Part shown: piece by piece, positions 9,822 to 19,222 of the stretch
Layout: each line of letters starts with the position of its first letter
Position numbering within the stretch: the stretch's first letter is position 1
Assembly: GCA_944739405.2 (NCBI GenBank)
Contig: OX123205.2
Coordinates: forward strand, 35,236,475-35,300,474
DNA from: Euclidia mi
Lineage: Eukaryota; Arthropoda; Insecta; Lepidoptera; Erebidae
Length of the DNA stretch: 64,000 nt
Reading direction: 5' to 3'
Notes under the pieces: generated by a model
Seen by the model: the letters and a program-made list of their open reading frames with translations, nothing else
Database searches by the model: none
Told to the model about the DNA's origin: nothing
Program-made: the position numbers and the translations under genes

Positions 9822-11962
9822 TACATACATACATACATAGACTCACGCCTGTTTCCCGGAGGGGTAGGCAGAGACTACGGAACGCCATTTGCAACGATCC
9901 AGACATATCTCTCTTGCTTCATTCACTCCCATCAGATTCCTCATGCATGCTCTTCTGTTCAGGGTACTTCTCACCTGTCCTGTTTTTAGGATGTCTCCAA
10001 TCTGATCAGAGAACGTCCGCCTAGGTCTTCCCCTTCGTCCTGTCCCTTCCACACTTGCCTTATATATCTGCTTGGGCAGTCTTTCGTCATCCATCCTCTC
10101 CACGTGCCCAAACCATCTTAGCATACCTTTCTCGATGCTTGTCACTACATCTTCTTTTACCCCACAACACTCTCTTATCGCACAATTCTTTACTCTGTCA
10201 GTCAGAGAGACACCACACATACTTCTCAGTGCTCTCAATTCTACAGCATTTATTCTACTTTCATGACTTTTCTGCCATACCCAACTATCACTACCATACA
10301 TAAGAGTAGGTACTAACACCCCTCTATGCACAGCCAAACGTGCCTTTTTGGACACGTTTTGGCTATTCATAAACGCCTTCAGAGCTCCATTCACTCTATT
10401 ACCTGCATTAACTCTTCTTTGAATATCTTCTACATTCTTACCATCTCTTGTAAACAGCGTACCTAAATATACAAACTCATTCACTTGTTCTACTCGCTGT
10501 CCATCGATCATAACATTACAAGCCGTAACGCATTCCTCCTTTTCAAAAACCATTACTTTCGTTTTACTTACATTCACTTTCATTCCTTTCCTCTCTAACG
10601 CACCATGCATGATTGTTACCATCTCCTGCAACTCCTCCGCTGAAGACGCAAGTATAACCTGATCATCAGCATAAAGGAGGCATTTGACAAGTAACTCATT
10701 CATCCTTAATCCACAATCACTATGTTTCAAGTCTTGCAAACAACTGTCCATGAAGAGGTTGAACAGCCACGGCGACGCTACACATCCCTGTCTAACACCT
10801 TTCTCGATTGTAAACCAGTCAGTGTATGCCCCGTTTACTTTCAGTCATTGGAAAAATATTGCATATTTAGCATTCGCATGTTCTCTTTGCTCACTGACAG
10901 CACTTTATTGGCCAGAATCTCCATCCTGGTTGGTTATACCCTTTCGGAATCCCGCTTGTACATCCCATATTTTCTTGTCGGTTACTTTCATAACTCTTTC
11001 AATCAGTACCTTCGCATACAATTTGCCAACAATGCTGAGAAGGCTAATGCCTCTATAGTTTTTCCAGTCTTGTTGCGAGCCTTTTCCTTTATAAAGAGGC
11101 ACAACTACTGCTGTGGCCCCGTCATCAGGTACTCGGCCGGTGCTCCAGCACAAGTTGAATAAACGATGCAGCTGACTAACTATGATGCCCTGTCCAGCCT
11201 TCAGCATTTCAACTGTAATCCTGTCATACCCTGCAGCCTTACCTAATTTCATACTGGCCAGTGCCTTCAAAATTTCATCCACGCCAATATCGCTTTCATC
11301 ATTGCTATCATTACCATTCATTTCACCTGTCGATGTCTCTGTCGTCGTTCTTTCAAATAATCCTTCAAAATTCTCTTTCCATCTCTTCAGCACACACGAT
11401 TCACCATTCAGTATCTTTACATTCTTGTCTCTGATTGCTGTGTATTCTGAGGATTGAGTTTTTCCTCGAACTGCACGAACGGACTTCCAAAAAAACTTAA
11501 TGTTTCTCCGAAAGTCGTCAGATAATCTACTATTAAACTCATCTTTCTTTTCCTCTATTTTTCGTTTTAACCATTTCTTTCACTATTCTTTTAGACCTAA
11601 CAAACTCCTTTCTTGCTTCATCTATGTCATCACTCGTTGCCTTTCCCATTCTTTCAATTGCTCTGGCAGCCAACCAATCTAACCACGCTTTCTTCTTCTC
11701 TGATACTGCTGATTGTACATCCTTGTCCCACCATGTATTCTTAACCTTTCGTAGTTTCCTTCTCTTGATCACACCACATACTTCAGACACTACACATACT
11801 ACCTCTTTTTTAAAGGAATTCCATAACTCTTCCATATCATTTATGCCATCAAACCTCTCAAATTTTGCTATCAATCTTCGTTTATACTCATCTTTCACAT
11901 CTTTCTCTTGCAGATTTTCTACTTTTATTCTTTCCAAGACCCTCTCTTGATTTGATTAATGA
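9822..11962 (-). mobile_element. LINE-A, 5'-truncated non-LTR retrotransposon with target-site duplication
   Basis: About 2.1 kb on the minus strand, flanked by the direct repeat TTCTATTACCA at 9,811-9,821 and 11,963-11,973. The 3' end is (TATG)n directly after the stop codon, and the 5' end is cut off upstream of the reverse transcriptase, so the endonuclease is missing. The last ~30 bases, containing the stop codon, are shared with SINE-A and its relatives. I cannot fix the clade without alignment. Confidence 0.9.
9843..11952 (-). pseudogene. LINE-A reverse transcriptase ORF, broken
   Basis: Three open blocks remain. Codons from ~11,937 to 11,539 give a basic linker rich in Lys and Arg with a NTWWDKDVQ motif. 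From 11,393 to 10,905 come the first RT motifs (LGKAAGYDRITVEML, YRGISLLS, QAGFRKG). From ~10,850 to 9,843 come GVRQGCVASP, the catalytic YADD (CLLYADDQVIL) and a C-terminal region ending SAYPSGKQA. Between QAGFRKG and GVRQGC only about 100 bases remain and the motif with the first catalytic aspartate is absent, so the copy cannot encode an active enzyme. A frame change separates the first two blocks. Several open frames on the opposite strand of this region are shadows. Confidence 0.88.
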
Positions 11963-11973
11963 TTCTATTACCA

Positions 11974-12159
11974 AGGAAATACTAAATAACCGGAATATCA
12001 TCAACAGGTATTTAGAAACCACATATATAATAGTCAATTTGACCTAGATCGCACGCTCCCGACTGACCTGCTAGGTATATTGTACAAGCAAATTCAAAAC
12101 ATTTGCACAAGACTAGTATATACTTTATGTAAAACTATACCTGCACTTAAATCTTAATA
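11974..12159. other. No recognisable feature
   Basis: Short AT-rich spacer between LINE-A and a Helitron-like end. Confidence 0.4.
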
Positions 12160-12360
12160 TATAAAATCATTGCGTTACTGACTGACTGACAGACACGCTA
12201 CAGCCGAAACTATTGGGGGCAGGAAGCTGAAATTTGGCATGTATGTTCCTTGGGGACTGTAGGGGTGCAATAAGAAGGGATTTCCCGAAATTCCCACGGG
12301 ATCGGCCAAAATGGGTAAATTTAAAAAAATTGCTAGCGTAGCTGCTGGCGTCCTCTAGTT
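12160..12360 (+). mobile_element. Helitron-like 3' portion ending CTAGT
   Basis: It carries ACTGACTGACTGACAGACA, CACGCTACAGCCGAAAC, GAAATTTGGCATGTATGTTC and a GC-rich inverted repeat just before CTAGTT. The same layout occurs at 44,743-44,952 (plus) and 26,230-26,440 (minus). Confidence 0.6.
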
Positions 12361-12522
12361 GTATAATATACAACAACAACCTTCATGTAGTTGCTTGTAA
12401 CCAATTACAGAATACCATATAGGTGCACTTACTAGAATCAATTAATAAGTGTATATGATCTTCTGTAACAATAAACGCCAAAAATATTAACAGAATAATA
12501 CCTACATATCATCATCGTCCTA

Positions 12523-12537
12523 GCGTTATATCTAATT
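12523..12537. repeat. Left target-site duplication of the GC-rich retroelement
   Basis: GCGTTATATCTAATT, identical to 13,147-13,161 on the far side of the poly(A) tail. The target itself looks like the tail of a minus-strand SINE-B (CATCATCGTCCTAGCGTTAT). Confidence 0.92.
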
Positions 12538-13146
12538 CCCCCCCGTGGGATCTCCACCTTGCCGTGGTGGGGGGGCCTAGTAACCGTGGATTGGTGACCC
12601 GCGGTGAAGCTAAGAGGGATCCAGGAGGGGACGCTCCGCGTGGGCTTGACGGAGGCCTGCGCAGGATGCGTCCAAAGGGGCGGGTGCGAGGGACAGTTCT
12701 TCTGTCCCTCACAGTCGGGTGCGGTCGCGGGAGGAGAGGCGTGTCGGTGTTGCGTTGCCGCGCGCCCTATCTCCCGCGACCAAATGGGGGCGCACCATTC
12801 GATGCGTCGCGGTGGGGCCGCAGAGGAAGAGGAGATGCGGTGTTGCGTTGCCGTCCTCCCTATCCTCTGCGGCCGCTGGGCGTTTTGGCGGCGGAGTCCA
12901 ACACCTTAATCCGTCGCCAAGGGGGTTTTGTTCGGGGCCCGCCTGACCATCTGGCGGGCCAATACCCGTCGGAGGGTGGCGACGAGTGCTTTGGTGATGC
13001 CCCACCCTCCGTCACACGGGTACATGGCGGAAGTCGAGGTGGTTTTTAGTGAAAACACCACATACTCCGGCTCTTATTTCCCCCAAGAGTCGGAGATCCG
13101 AAGGGATTTTCCACCTCGTAAAACAAAAACAAAAAAAAAAAAAAAA
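12538..13146 (+). mobile_element. GC-rich non-autonomous retroelement with poly(A) tail
   Basis: The 609-bp body begins CCCCCCGTGGGATCTCCACC and ends in an A-rich tail of about 25 bases. It is bounded by a perfect 15-bp target-site duplication, which shows insertion by target-primed reverse transcription. GC content is far above the flanks. Open frames on both strands (for example 12,564-13,049) follow from the GC richness and show no domain. The poly(A) tail and the start resemble R1-type LINE ends, so a derivative mobilised by such a LINE is plausible. A 5'-truncated relative is at 55,226-55,608. Confidence 0.88.
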
Positions 13147-13161
13147 GCGTTATATCTAATT
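13147..13161. repeat. Right target-site duplication of the GC-rich retroelement
   Basis: Exact 15-bp match to 12,523-12,537. Confidence 0.92.
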
Positions 13162-13382
13162 ACAAAAATATCTAATTAATCCACGAGTCCTACAGATCTG
13201 TGTGTGTCTTCTTAGTATATATGTTACAGCCAAAGTAATAAAGCCAGATATTATCTATACTATCTAGCCATTATATATAATATCAACTCAATTTGGACAA
13301 AGTAATAATTGACACATAATTAATCACATTAACTAGCTATTTTATATAACATCTTAGTACTCTTGGATGAAGTTATATAATT
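13162..13382. other. No recognisable feature
   Basis: AT-rich spacer. Confidence 0.4.
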
Positions 13383-13429
13383 AATCCAGGATCCTTTGTG
13401 GTCTTCTGCACCACAAAGGATCCTGGATT
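13383..13429. repeat. Perfect hairpin, arms 19 bp, 9-base loop
   Basis: AATCCAGGATCCTTTGTGG and its exact reverse complement are separated by TCTTCTGCA. Confidence 0.93.
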
Positions 13430-13814
13430 CATCGCAAACTTATCCTTTTAAACTAATAGAACAGGTATTAAATGTATAAGGTACTTAAGAATCTATATGA
13501 ATAAAATTAGAATAATTACAATAAATTCGCACACGCAGGACGAACCGATTGAATTAAATTGGACACGTGTGCTGGATTACAGAATATTACGGCTCTCAGA
13601 CAACTGCAGATGCAATTGATGACTTGAACTTAAACTAAAATATAGTAGTACAAGTGCTTTGATAGCATGCTCAGATCAAGCAAATGGAGGCAGATATAGC
13701 ACGAGCTCTATTGATAGTCCTAAAATAACGTTTTATCGAGACAATGTTAGTTTGCACCTATGGGTGTTCATAAAGTGTTTAGGCTGGTTCACGACATTCC
13801 AACACCCAAATGCT
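13430..13814. other. No recognisable feature
   Basis: Non-coding AT-rich sequence. Confidence 0.4.
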
Positions 13815-13925
13815 CGAAAACACTTAAGAGGTTAACTGTCTAAATCCTGGTCATAGGCCTCTTCTCACTATGAGAAGGGTAAGTCATAGTCAATCACGCT
13901 GGCGAAGTCCGGGCTGGCAGACCAC
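13815..13925 (-). mobile_element. SINE-E 3' fragment
   Basis: On the minus strand it carries the GCCAGC..GACTATGACTTACCC and TCTCATAGTGAGAAG blocks shared with 41,446-41,612. The head is missing. Confidence 0.55.
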
Positions 13926-13988
13926 ACGGAAAGATGGATGTTTGTTATTCTTTTACTCAAAAACTACAAACGGATTTTGATAAAACTA

Positions 13989-14388
13989 ACATACATACAT
14001 ATCGTCACGCCTTTTATCCCCGAAGGGGTAGGCAGAGGTGTATTTCTACACCCACTTTTCGCCAGATATACTTTAGTCCCACGTAATAAGGGGCGAGCCT
14101 ATTGCCGTACCGGGCACATTTCCAGACTCCGTGCTGCTACTGAGAATTTCGTGACAGAAAAACCCAATAACACTGCCCGACCCAGGAATCGAACCCGGGA
14201 CCTCCCGATCCCACGCGCACATTTATGCCGCGAGACCAACGAGGCAGTCGTATAGGGTTTGATGTCGAGTTTTCCGTCTCTACGCAAAGATGGTATTTGC
14301 ATCGTGTTATCCCTTAGTCGCCTCTTACGACACCCACGGGAAGATAGGGGGTGGTGACACTTGTATTCTATGCCGTCAACCACACGGC
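13989..14388 (-). mobile_element. Chimeric SINE, second copy
   Basis: It is nearly identical over its whole length to 307-712, in the opposite orientation. Both the SINE-R-type 5' module and the SINE-A 3' module are present, with the same junctions around the tRNA-like block, and both copies carry a (TATG)n tail. The agreement excludes chance adjacency of two separate insertions. Confidence 0.88.
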
Positions 14389-15540
14389 TCTAACCAACTT
14401 AAAACTAACAATAATTATTATGGTAATGACCTTTCGACTTTCTATCGATACCACAGCGCGCAGATCTGCAAAATCTAGTCTATCCATACGCTATCGAATA
14501 GATAGGTAGTTACCCATAGTCAAATTTCTTTTGGATCTAATGTTATTTTTTCGAAAGCTTGTTAACTAGTAAAATACCTAAACAAAAAGATCGGTACAAA
14601 TAGCTCAAGATTTAAAAAATAAAGGGGCGTAAGTGACGAAATTTATATATGACGGCAGATTGCTTGATTCTTGGCCGGTATCAACACTTCACGTCACAGT
14701 TTGTGTATAAGTTCACACCAAATCAAATTTAACAAAACTGACTAGTACTGAACACGAAACGAGTGACAGTTTCTAGGTACTTGTTGCCCGCCCGGAGTCT
14801 CCAAGAGATCCAAGGATCACTATCCTTGTTGTGTCGCTCCGTTGAACGTCAACCGTCACCTCCCTCTTCGACTGGAGCGAACGTCACTAGACTCTGTCGA
14901 AGCGCGCCACCTTCGCACTTCCGTTTCGTAGTCAATCGACGTCCTGTACTGATGACCATTACGTTATATATTTTTTGATGATTCTGAAAATTCAAATGAA
15001 TTCATGACAAAACATATGTACTAGACTTGACGTAAAAAATATTGAAAACATCAAGGGTTCATTACCTTTCGATAATGGTACAATTATAGTGCACTTTTAT
15101 AACAGTGAAAAAATTACGAACCGATTTCTTAACAAAAGCAGAAGTAGAAGAAGCAGTAGTAACTCAGTTTGTGTTCAAGCTTAATAGAGGCTTTCTACAA
15201 CTATTTATTTTGTGGCTTTACCTCACCCGCACTTTCCTTGGTGTCGTCTTGCTTGCCCCTCCTGTTGACAAGACTCTAAGTGACACAGAGGGGTAACAAT
15301 TACGGTCAAAGTGGACGTCTTAACCCCAATTTAGCGCCCTGTGAATTATTGATGCCCCTTAATTTACGTTCAAGTAATTTTATTTCGGAGACGTGATCAA
15401 AACAATAAGGATGGTGCTTAAGTAATTAGTTTTGTTATTTTATGCGAATATGTTAGGCGTACAGAACTTATTCCAAGTGCCGAATTTTTTATCAGTGAAA
15501 GAGAAGCTAAATGGGACCAAAAATAGATCTACTTTTTTAA
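14389..15540. other. No recognisable feature
   Basis: Non-coding. The stretch 14,760-14,960 is less AT-rich and has a 71-codon open frame (14,763-14,978) with no domain I recognise. Confidence 0.35.
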
Positions 15541-15778
15541 AAATCACGCCTGAAAGACAGAAATCACACCCGAAGAGGTAGATAGAGGTGTAATATTACA
15601 ACTATATTTCGCTGTTTTAAATATTTAGATCCCACGTTCGAATTGAATCTATTGCCGTTACTGGGCACATTTCGTGCTGCTACTGAGAATTCAGCAAAAC
15701 TTAGTAACACTTTTACCTGATTCGGAAATCGAACCCGAGACCGATCTAGACGCTACTCACGGGGCCACGGAGGCAGTC
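15541..15778 (-). mobile_element. SINE-A, diverged
   Basis: Box B (GGTTCGATTTCC-like), the GCAGCACGAAATGTGCCC body and a decayed hairpin tail can all be followed on the minus strand. The tail hairpin is disrupted (CCTCTTCGGGTG), so this is an old copy. Confidence 0.7.
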
Positions 15779-16861
15779 AATAAACCCACCTATCAAATAT
15801 TACCTATAAAATCCCTCATGGATTAAGAAGTGTAAAGCTAAGCTTAGTTAATATTACAACGCAGTATTTGAACCTGTAATATTCGCAAGCCGTCCGTATA
15901 ATCGGCTTATAACGCCTTGGCATTTACCTACGTATGCTTCTAAATTTAATATAGTCCAATAGGTGAAAATATGACTAAGCCGCTTAGGCATAAAATAAAG
16001 TTAGGTAACTCACGCAAAGCATTGGAATATGTAGATTGTTTCGATATAAATATAACTACATTACCGTCCTATAGTTATCTATATGTACCTATAATAATAC
16101 TAACGCCTTGAAGCCCAGGCTTTGCTTTCTAGCCTAAATAGATTCGGCAGAACCTTAGCTTTCATACTCAGCTCAGCAGGAACATAATAATGTTATCTAT
16201 ACCTAGAGTATTTTAATTTCATACATACTCGGCCTCCGCACCTAGAGCATACCCGAGGCCCGAACTGCATAGATAACATTACCGTGACAAGCAAACTCAG
16301 TAGAAAAGTTCTTTCGAGTCTCGATTGACTAGTAAAAGCGGCTTCCCTCAGTGCGCGATTTTGCAGACAGACACGCTCGGCACCTTTGAAGTAAGCAGAC
16401 TGCGGTGTAACACTACGCGTCCATCAGCATAACCACGCACCGAAAGAAACGGGCATTAGCGGACCCCTGGCTCGAAGTCTTAAGTTTTAGATACAACCGC
16501 TAAAGAGCCATGATAATGATGATGATCAATTTGCACATGTGTTTGTATTTGTAATTATTTTGTCTCATAAGTACCAATACTGACAAAGAATCGCCAAAGA
16601 ATGTCTATTGGGCATGTTACCAGATTTCGTAGTGTTACTGAAAAATCTTGTATATAAAAGGCTGATAAAAGTTTTCCTATACTGAAAATCGAAGTTAAAA
16701 CTTACTCATATGGACTAACGTATGGCTATACTATAAGCTCAACGGCATGAAAAGTTTTACACATGTACTTTAACCAGTGCTGTTCAAAGTGTAGATCCCA
16801 GCTACCCAGGGGGTCGCTTAGTATGATTAAAAATTCCGACCAAGTACATGTCAAGCCACGC
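15779..16861. other. No recognisable feature
   Basis: Non-coding. A short GATAATGATGATGATC run at ~16,510 could be the very end of an RTE-type insertion. Confidence 0.35.
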
Positions 16862-17031
16862 ACAATGTAGGGTTACGTAGTGGTCCAAGACTCGTACACA
16901 ATATTCATTTTACGGCTTGCAAATTCGAGTTTAATTTCGATTTCGCGTAAAACTGAAGACGGACAGATGGACGGACATGGCAAAACTATAAGAGTTCCCT
17001 GTAGTTTATTGCGAAACCGTAAAAATACCAC
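16862..17031 (+). repeat. Interspersed repeat, class unknown
   Basis: GACGGACAGATGGACGGACATGGCAAAACTATAAGAG-type wording is common in lepidopteran repeats. I recall it from that context but see no second copy here, so the class is not assigned. Confidence 0.3.
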
Positions 17032-17197
17032 ATGCCCTTATGAATGGCTGGGATGTATTTCTGCCCTGACCAACCTTCGTCAGGGTTTAAAAAAATATCG
17101 GGTTTCTTTTATTTGAGACGCGATACGGCGGCTAAGAACAGGAGTAATCATGTCCACGCATCGGACACAGCCCGTTTATAGCGATTTTTTTAAAACG

Positions 17198-17424
17198 ATA
17201 CGCCTGTATCCATGTAGGCAGAGGTGTAATATTACACCCACATTTCTCCTCATGTCTTTTAGGTCGCACGTAACAGGAGGCGAGCCTATTGTTACCGGGC
17301 ACATTTCCAGACTCCGTGCTGCTACTGAGAATCCGGAAAAACTCAGTAGCACTGTTTGCCCGACCTAGGAATTGAACTTCGGATCAGTAGATGCATGCGC
17401 TGGCTGGACCACGGAGACAGTCTA
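17198..17424 (-). mobile_element. SINE-A
   Basis: On the minus strand there is a tRNA-like head ending near 17,424, a CAGTAGCAGCACGGAGTCTG body and a shortened tail (TGCCTACATGGATACAGGCG) that has lost the CCCCTTCGGG stem. Confidence 0.75.
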
Positions 17425-18294
17425 TGGGGTCACGTCATAAAAATATTGAGAACCACTGGTTTAAATGAGCTGCCTCCGACCTAGTTGCTCCGAACTATCT
17501 ACTTTTCGGATTTGCATTGAATTATTGATTCCCTGTGTTAAAATGGTTACAAACTTCTAACACCTGGAACAAGTTTGATGATCGGATATGCATTATACAT
17601 AAGCTTAAGCGATATTAGTTGGAACTTAAGAAGTTTGATAATAGAATTACTTTGTGTTTGCGTCCGTCACTAACAGGTGTCAGACTTAATAAAGATTTAT
17701 TATGGAGGAGTTCTTCTGTGCTATAATGTGCAGTGTTAGGTACCTACTAGGCACTTGTACATGTAACATTTTACTTACGACAAGCCGGAAGGGAACCGGA
17801 GACGAACCATGGCAGACAATAAACTTATTAGAGGCTTTTTACGTCTTATTTTGTATTTGAAATATCTAAGTGAAATACTGATACAATAATTTTACAAATA
17901 ATGTTTTCTTTACAGGAAAAATACCGATACAAGTTACTTATCACACTAATTCGAGTGACTTGCCACACTTCATTCAGCAAAGTTTCGTTTGAGTGAAGAC
18001 CTCAGAACATCGCTATCGAATGTCACATGCCTAACAATCACTATTTTAAATATACATATACTTGTCGTCTTTGCTGAAGACACAACACCTCGCGAAACTA
18101 TCTTTGATTCATTGTGAACTTGTGATATCATTTAACTAAAATTAAGAAATTAACTAGTGAAAAGAATAAATTTGGTGTTTCAAATAAACTCAGTGAATTG
18201 TAAAAAGTTATATAATTAAATAGTATTTATTAGTTCATAATCCGAGACCCAACGTGCCCACATATTGCCTGTGTTTTCTGAACGATGACCAAAA
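17425..18294. other. No recognisable feature
   Basis: Non-coding. TTTTCTTTACAG at ~17,905-17,916 looks like a splice acceptor but opens onto no useful frame. Confidence 0.35.
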
Positions 18295-18480
18295 ATCCAT
18301 CTACCCGCGGACACATTTATAAACATACTAGACTTTGCCTGTGACTTTTTACGTGAGAACTCGGTTATGGCAGTAAAAGTAGCCTATGTCTTTCTCCAGC
18401 CTCTAAAAATCAGAGAAAAAAAGTCAAACTAACACTTTTGCATTTTTAATATTTAGTGTAAATATATAAAATTTTACCAC
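18295..18480 (+). repeat. Interspersed repeat (lepidopteran type), class uncertain
   Basis: CCCGCGGACACATTTATAAA and AGTAGCCTATGTCTTTCTCC recall a widespread lepidopteran repeat that I know only by its wording. There is no second copy in the window to fix its ends. Confidence 0.4.
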
Positions 18481-18944
18481 AAACCTCAGATAGCCGCATT
18501 TCACATTAAATCCTTTTCCACTAATCACTTTACTTTAAGATGAGCAGCTAGTACACAATAATTTTTCGCAGCCACATGCAAATCCCGCCCGTCTGCTAAA
18601 AGGTTTGGCTACTTATAGTAAATTAGTTCAGCGAACAAATTTAGTAGGTTGGAAAAAGGAGGATTATGGGGTTGCAGTAAAAGTTCTAATAGGGGCCTAG
18701 AATTTTGGCACTAACGGTAATCGTGCTGACGTTGGACCGGGTGAATTTACCCATTCACAGCTGAGCTTGTGAATATTGAGTTTTAATTTTTTGACGTAGT
18801 ATGGGAGTGTTCTGATTGAAAGGCCGAATACCGAAACTCTGCGAAGGTTGCTTTGTCAGCAAAATGTTTTTACAGTTTTGTTTTATTCTGCCAATTTGAG
18901 TATTGATGATGGCATAGGTAGAAAGAATTCTATAGTTTTGAAAT

Positions 18945-19222
18945 TATACATACATACATATGCTCACGCCTTTTTCCCGTCGGGGTAGGCAGAGACAACA
19001 GAACGCCACTTGCTTCTATCCTTACAAACCTCACGCGCTTCCTCTACATTCGTTACATTTTTCATAAATGCTCGCCGGTTACGGCTGCTTCAGACTTTTC
19101 CGTTTTTCAAGACGTCCCCAATTTGGTGATCGAACGTCTTACGAGGTCTGCCGCAACCGACTTGCCCACACTCACATCTGCCTTATATATTTTATTCGTC
19201 AATCTTTCTTCACTCATTCTGT
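18945..19222 (-). mobile_element. LINE-A-related 3' end (second subfamily)
   Basis: The minus strand encodes a broken version of the LINE-A C-terminus: GRPRKTFDHQIGDVLKNGK, then RRAFMKN, EEAREVCKDRSKW and the final SAYPDGKKA before TGA. The (TATG)n tail follows. The hairpin loop is CGAC rather than TTCG while the C and G stem runs are kept. The strand upstream has lost the RT domain. Confidence 0.8.

Noticed and set aside
10684..11162. Overlapping plus-strand frames of 124-146 codons
   Set aside because: Antisense to the LINE-A reverse transcriptase.
12564..13049. 161-codon Gly/Arg-rich frame and several frames on the other strand
   Set aside because: It is inside a GC-rich retroelement where stop codons are rare by composition. 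No domain is present and the 55-kb copy does not keep the frame.
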